NCBI RefSeq assembly: GCF_014640555.1
Contig: NZ_BMHE01000029.1
Span: forward strand, 27,571 to 91,570
Length of the DNA: 64,000 bases
Direction: 5' to 3'
Origin: Paenibacillus marchantiophytorum
Lineage (GTDB): Bacteria; Bacillota; Bacilli; Paenibacillales; NBRC-103111
Part shown: positions 62,179 to 64,000 of the stretch, in pieces
Position numbering within the stretch: the first letter of the stretch is position 1
Layout: each line of letters opens with the position of its first letter
Position numbers and translations under genes: made by a program
Notes under the pieces: generated by a model
Seen by the model: only the letters and a program-made list of their open reading frames with translations
Told to the model about the DNA's origin: nothing
The model's database searches: none

Positions 62179-62308
62179 TCGAGGGCTCCTGTTCTAGGTA
62201 TGCTGTTCCATTGTTCCATTCGTTCATTATCATATATCTGTAGGAAAGATGAAAGATGCCAAAAAAGGTTTCTAGAAAAAAAGTTGCCACAACCTAACCG
62301 CTTCATGC

Positions 62309-62314
62309 TATAAT
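62309..62314 (+). promoter_or_regulatory. Extended -10 promoter of the queuosine transporter gene
   Basis: TGCTATAAT: TATAAT with the upstream TG, about 25 bases before the riboswitch. A TTGCCA 19 bases upstream is a weak -35 match. Confidence 0.55.
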
Positions 62315-62337
62315 CAACATCGCTTTGCAAAGCAAAG

Positions 62338-62377
62338 CCGCGGTTCGTGAACTTCCCGCGTTATCAAAACTAGGGGG
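62338..62377 (+). ncRNA. PreQ1-I riboswitch (translational)
   Basis: CCGCGGTTC, nine-base loop, CCCGCG, TTATC, AAAACTAGG. This is the compact class I preQ1 aptamer: P1 stem CGCGG/CCGCG with GGTTC and CCC, and the A-rich tail ending AAAACTAGG. The tail runs straight into the ribosome site (TAGGGGG) seven bases before the ATG, so ligand binding would hide the ribosome site and reduce translation. Confidence 0.9.
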
Positions 62378-62383
62378 AATAGC

Positions 62384-63061
62384 ATGTTTAATTTTGTATG
62401 GGGCGTAGGATTCGTCCTGGTTAATTTCGTATTGTTTCTTATCTGTTACCGGATGTTCGGGAAACAGGGGTTGTATGCGTGGGTCGGGGTTGCAACCGTT
62501 CTAGCAAACATCCAAGTAGTCAAAACCATCGATATGTTTGGGTTGGTCATGACACTTGGCAACACCATGTATGGCACTATTTATTTAACAACTGATTTGC
62601 TGAACGAGAAATACGGAGAAAAGGAAGCCAAAAAGGCCGTCTGGTTTGGATTCTTCACCTTGATCATGACGATCATCATTATGCAAATGGCGATGAAGTT
62701 TACGCCTCAGGAAAGCGATATTGGGCAATCTTCGTTAGAAACAATCTTTGGTCTATTGCCGCGAATAGCGCTGGGCAGCTTGACAGCGTATCTCATTAGC
62801 CAATTCCTGGACGTAAGAATTTACACCTATTTGAAAAAGATTTTCTCCGCACGCAACCAGCTCTGGATTCGCAATAACGGATCAACAGGTATCAGTCAAC
62901 TGGTTGACTCCTTCGTCTTTTGCACCATTGCCTTTGCAGGCGTTTATGATTGGAATGTTTGGCTGCAAATTTTCTTAACCACCTACGGAATTAAATTTGT
63001 TATTTCAATCGCATCGACACCGGTGCTGTATATAGCCAGGAATTTTGAGTTTAAATCCTAA
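62384..63061 (+). CDS. Queuosine precursor transporter (VUT/YhhQ family)
   Basis: 225 residues, six hydrophobic segments. Family motifs LANIQVVKTIDMFGLVMTLGNTMYGTIYLTTDLLNEKYG and the downstream GISQLVDSFVFCTIAF. Imports preQ0, preQ1 or queuine for tRNA modification. The preQ1-I riboswitch in its leader supports the substrate assignment independently of the protein similarity. Confidence 0.95.
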   Translation: MFNFVWGVGFVLVNFVLFLICYRMFGKQGLYAWVGVATVLANIQVVKTIDMFGLVMTLGNTMYGTIYLTTDLLNEKYGEKEAKKAVWFGFFTLIMTIIIMQMAMKFTPQESDIGQSSLETIFGLLPRIALGSLTAYLISQFLDVRIYTYLKKIFSARNQLWIRNNGSTGISQLVDSFVFCTIAFAGVYDWNVWLQIFLTTYGIKFVISIASTPVLYIARNFEFKS

Positions 63062-63064
63062 AAA

Positions 63065-63111
63065 TAAAAACCGGCTTCTCTTAAATTCTAAGAGCAAGCC
63101 GGTTTTTGTTT
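63065..63111. terminator. Bidirectional terminator
   Basis: AAAAACCGGCTT ... AAGCCGGTTTTT with inner CTCTTA/TAAGAG pairing, between convergent genes. Confidence 0.9.
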
Positions 63112-63752
63112 TAAGATTTTTCCTCGCTAATCTGTTGTAAAGCTTGTGAGAAAGTTGCGGCAGGCTGTGCCCCGGTAAGTGCATACTTGTGGTTGATGAC
63201 GAAGAAGGGGACGCCTGTAACACCAGCTTGACTCGCAAATTCAATGTCATCCTCCACGGATTCCAGCCCATCCTTAGCTTGTAGAGCTAGGGACAACTGC
63301 TCTCTGTTCTGACCTAACTGTTCGGCGAGATCAAGCAAGACTTCTAAATCGCCAACATCTTTTCCATCTTCAAAGTAAGCTTGAAACATGCTATCAACCA
63401 GATCCTTTTTAATCTCCAGTGGAGAAATAGCGAGGAGTTGATGTGCTTTTAACGTATTTGGCGACTTCTGCACTTTATCAAAATCGAAATGCAAGCCAGC
63501 CGCTTTGCCTGCATCCGTGACCTGCTGGAACATCCCTTTCAAACGATCTTCATCCGCACGCATTTTTTTCATCATGCTTTCTCGGAATGGCAAGCCATCG
63601 GCAGGTGTTGAAGGATCTAACTGGTAAGCTCGATAATGAATTTCTACAGGCTCAGCTGTAAAAGTAGCCAATGCATCCATTAAATTCTTTTTGCCAATCC
63701 GACACCAAGGACAAACAATATCCTGAAAAATTTCTATAATCAATTGATTCAA
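63111..63752 (-). CDS. DsbA/FrnE-family oxidoreductase
   Basis: 213 residues, thioredoxin fold with a helical insert. Active site CPWC in FQDIVCPWCRIGKKNL, cis-Pro region GVTGVPFFVIN. No signal peptide, so the FrnE/YwbO type working in the cytoplasm (2-hydroxychromene-2-carboxylate isomerase/DsbA superfamily). ATG preceded by AGGAGATTG. Standing alone. Confidence 0.92.
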   Translation of the reverse strand: MNQLIIEIFQDIVCPWCRIGKKNLMDALATFTAEPVEIHYRAYQLDPSTPADGLPFRESMMKKMRADEDRLKGMFQQVTDAGKAAGLHFDFDKVQKSPNTLKAHQLLAISPLEIKKDLVDSMFQAYFEDGKDVGDLEVLLDLAEQLGQNREQLSLALQAKDGLESVEDDIEFASQAGVTGVPFFVINHKYALTGAQPAATFSQALQQISEEKS

Positions 63753-64000
63753 TCTCCTTCGAAGAAAAAATAGTAACTATATTATTATTATATACCATTA
63801 TTAATTCATCTGTCTAAATCGTTCCGGTGAATACGCCAGACCTGCCAATCACGACGAATTTAATGGGCTTTATAAACTCAAACTTCGCAGAGCGAAATTA
63901 GTCTTAAATCCTTGATACATATAGCAGAACCAGGATAATGATTGACCTCTTGCTAAAATAGAAAAACACCGCTTCGGTTTGGTATAGTGATTGTGACGAG
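63753..64000. other. Intergenic end of window
   Basis: About 250 bases, AT-rich at first. A TATAGT box at 63985-63990 and a small AAACACCG CTT CGGTTT hairpin at 63964-63982 suggest a rightward promoter for a gene beyond the window. No coding sequence supported. Confidence 0.35.

Overview
The window looks like chromosome of a Paenibacillus-type spore-former (low-to-moderate GC Firmicute). The signs are strong AGGAGG ribosome sites with many GTG/TTG starts, a T-box and class I preQ1 and c-di-GMP leaders, CcpA-type cre sequences, a YheC/YheD coat-type ATP-grasp protein, LtaS-like sulfatases, a fixABCX set and rich polysaccharide-catabolism gene content. I see no rRNA, tRNA, phage, transposase or CRISPR. 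About 50 protein genes are supported, most separated by clear rho-independent hairpins.

Layout. 1-1981 (minus): metNIQ methionine ABC importer, with metQ cut by the window edge. 2191-8854: plant-glycan module: unrecognised alpha-helical enzyme, CE7 acetyl esterase, AraC regulator, GH78 alpha-L-rhamnosidase. 8920-16381: di/tricarboxylate module: CitA/DcuS-like kinase and regulator (minus), divergent TctCBA importer, ACT-domain malic enzyme, and an HPr-like protein without the catalytic histidine. 16382-17174: 0.8 kb of intergenic repeats. 17175-21089: DUF2536 protein and a heterodimeric ABC exporter. 21290-24935: c-di-GMP-I riboswitch, PLP decarboxylase, chemoreceptor. 25099-28251: GDYXXLXY membrane protein and EamA transporter. 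28306-31211: T-box, arginyl-tRNA synthetase, conserved unknown. 31477-33942 (minus): panD, ATP-grasp gene, threonine synthase. 34116-36994: FetAB-like exporter and MFS pump. 37057-40501: MHYT-PAS sensor, HAD hydrolase, GNAT, repeats, and a nuclease-fold/winged-helix protein. 40828-44387: fixABCX. 44557-50729: GH36 alpha-galactosidase, DinB, AraC regulator, sugar isomerase/oxidoreductase pair. 50847-62178: MFS pump with a 34-bp palindromic operator, two paralogous LtaS-like enzymes, YitT protein, NarL-type two-component system, CPBP protease, aldose epimerase and YmaF. 62300-63752: preQ1-controlled queuosine-precursor transporter and a DsbA/FrnE oxidoreductase.

How it works together. The gene set suggests a plant- or soil-associated heterotroph that breaks down rhamnose-, acetyl- and galactose-containing glycans under AraC control, imports carboxylates through TctCBA and converts malate to pyruvate, and feeds electrons through FixABCX; its promoter carries a cre-like and an FNR/CRP-like box.

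The most unusual observations are: (1) a family of intergenic elements built from 62-bp arms, each ending in the same 10-12 bp word about 50 bp apart, with two copies sharing an identical 62-63-62 geometry 23 kb apart; (2) c-di-GMP control of a decarboxylase plus chemoreceptor; (3) an HPr paralogue keeping the Ser46 region but not His15, coupled to malic enzyme; (4) two ABC ATPases whose conserved N-termini require CTG starts.
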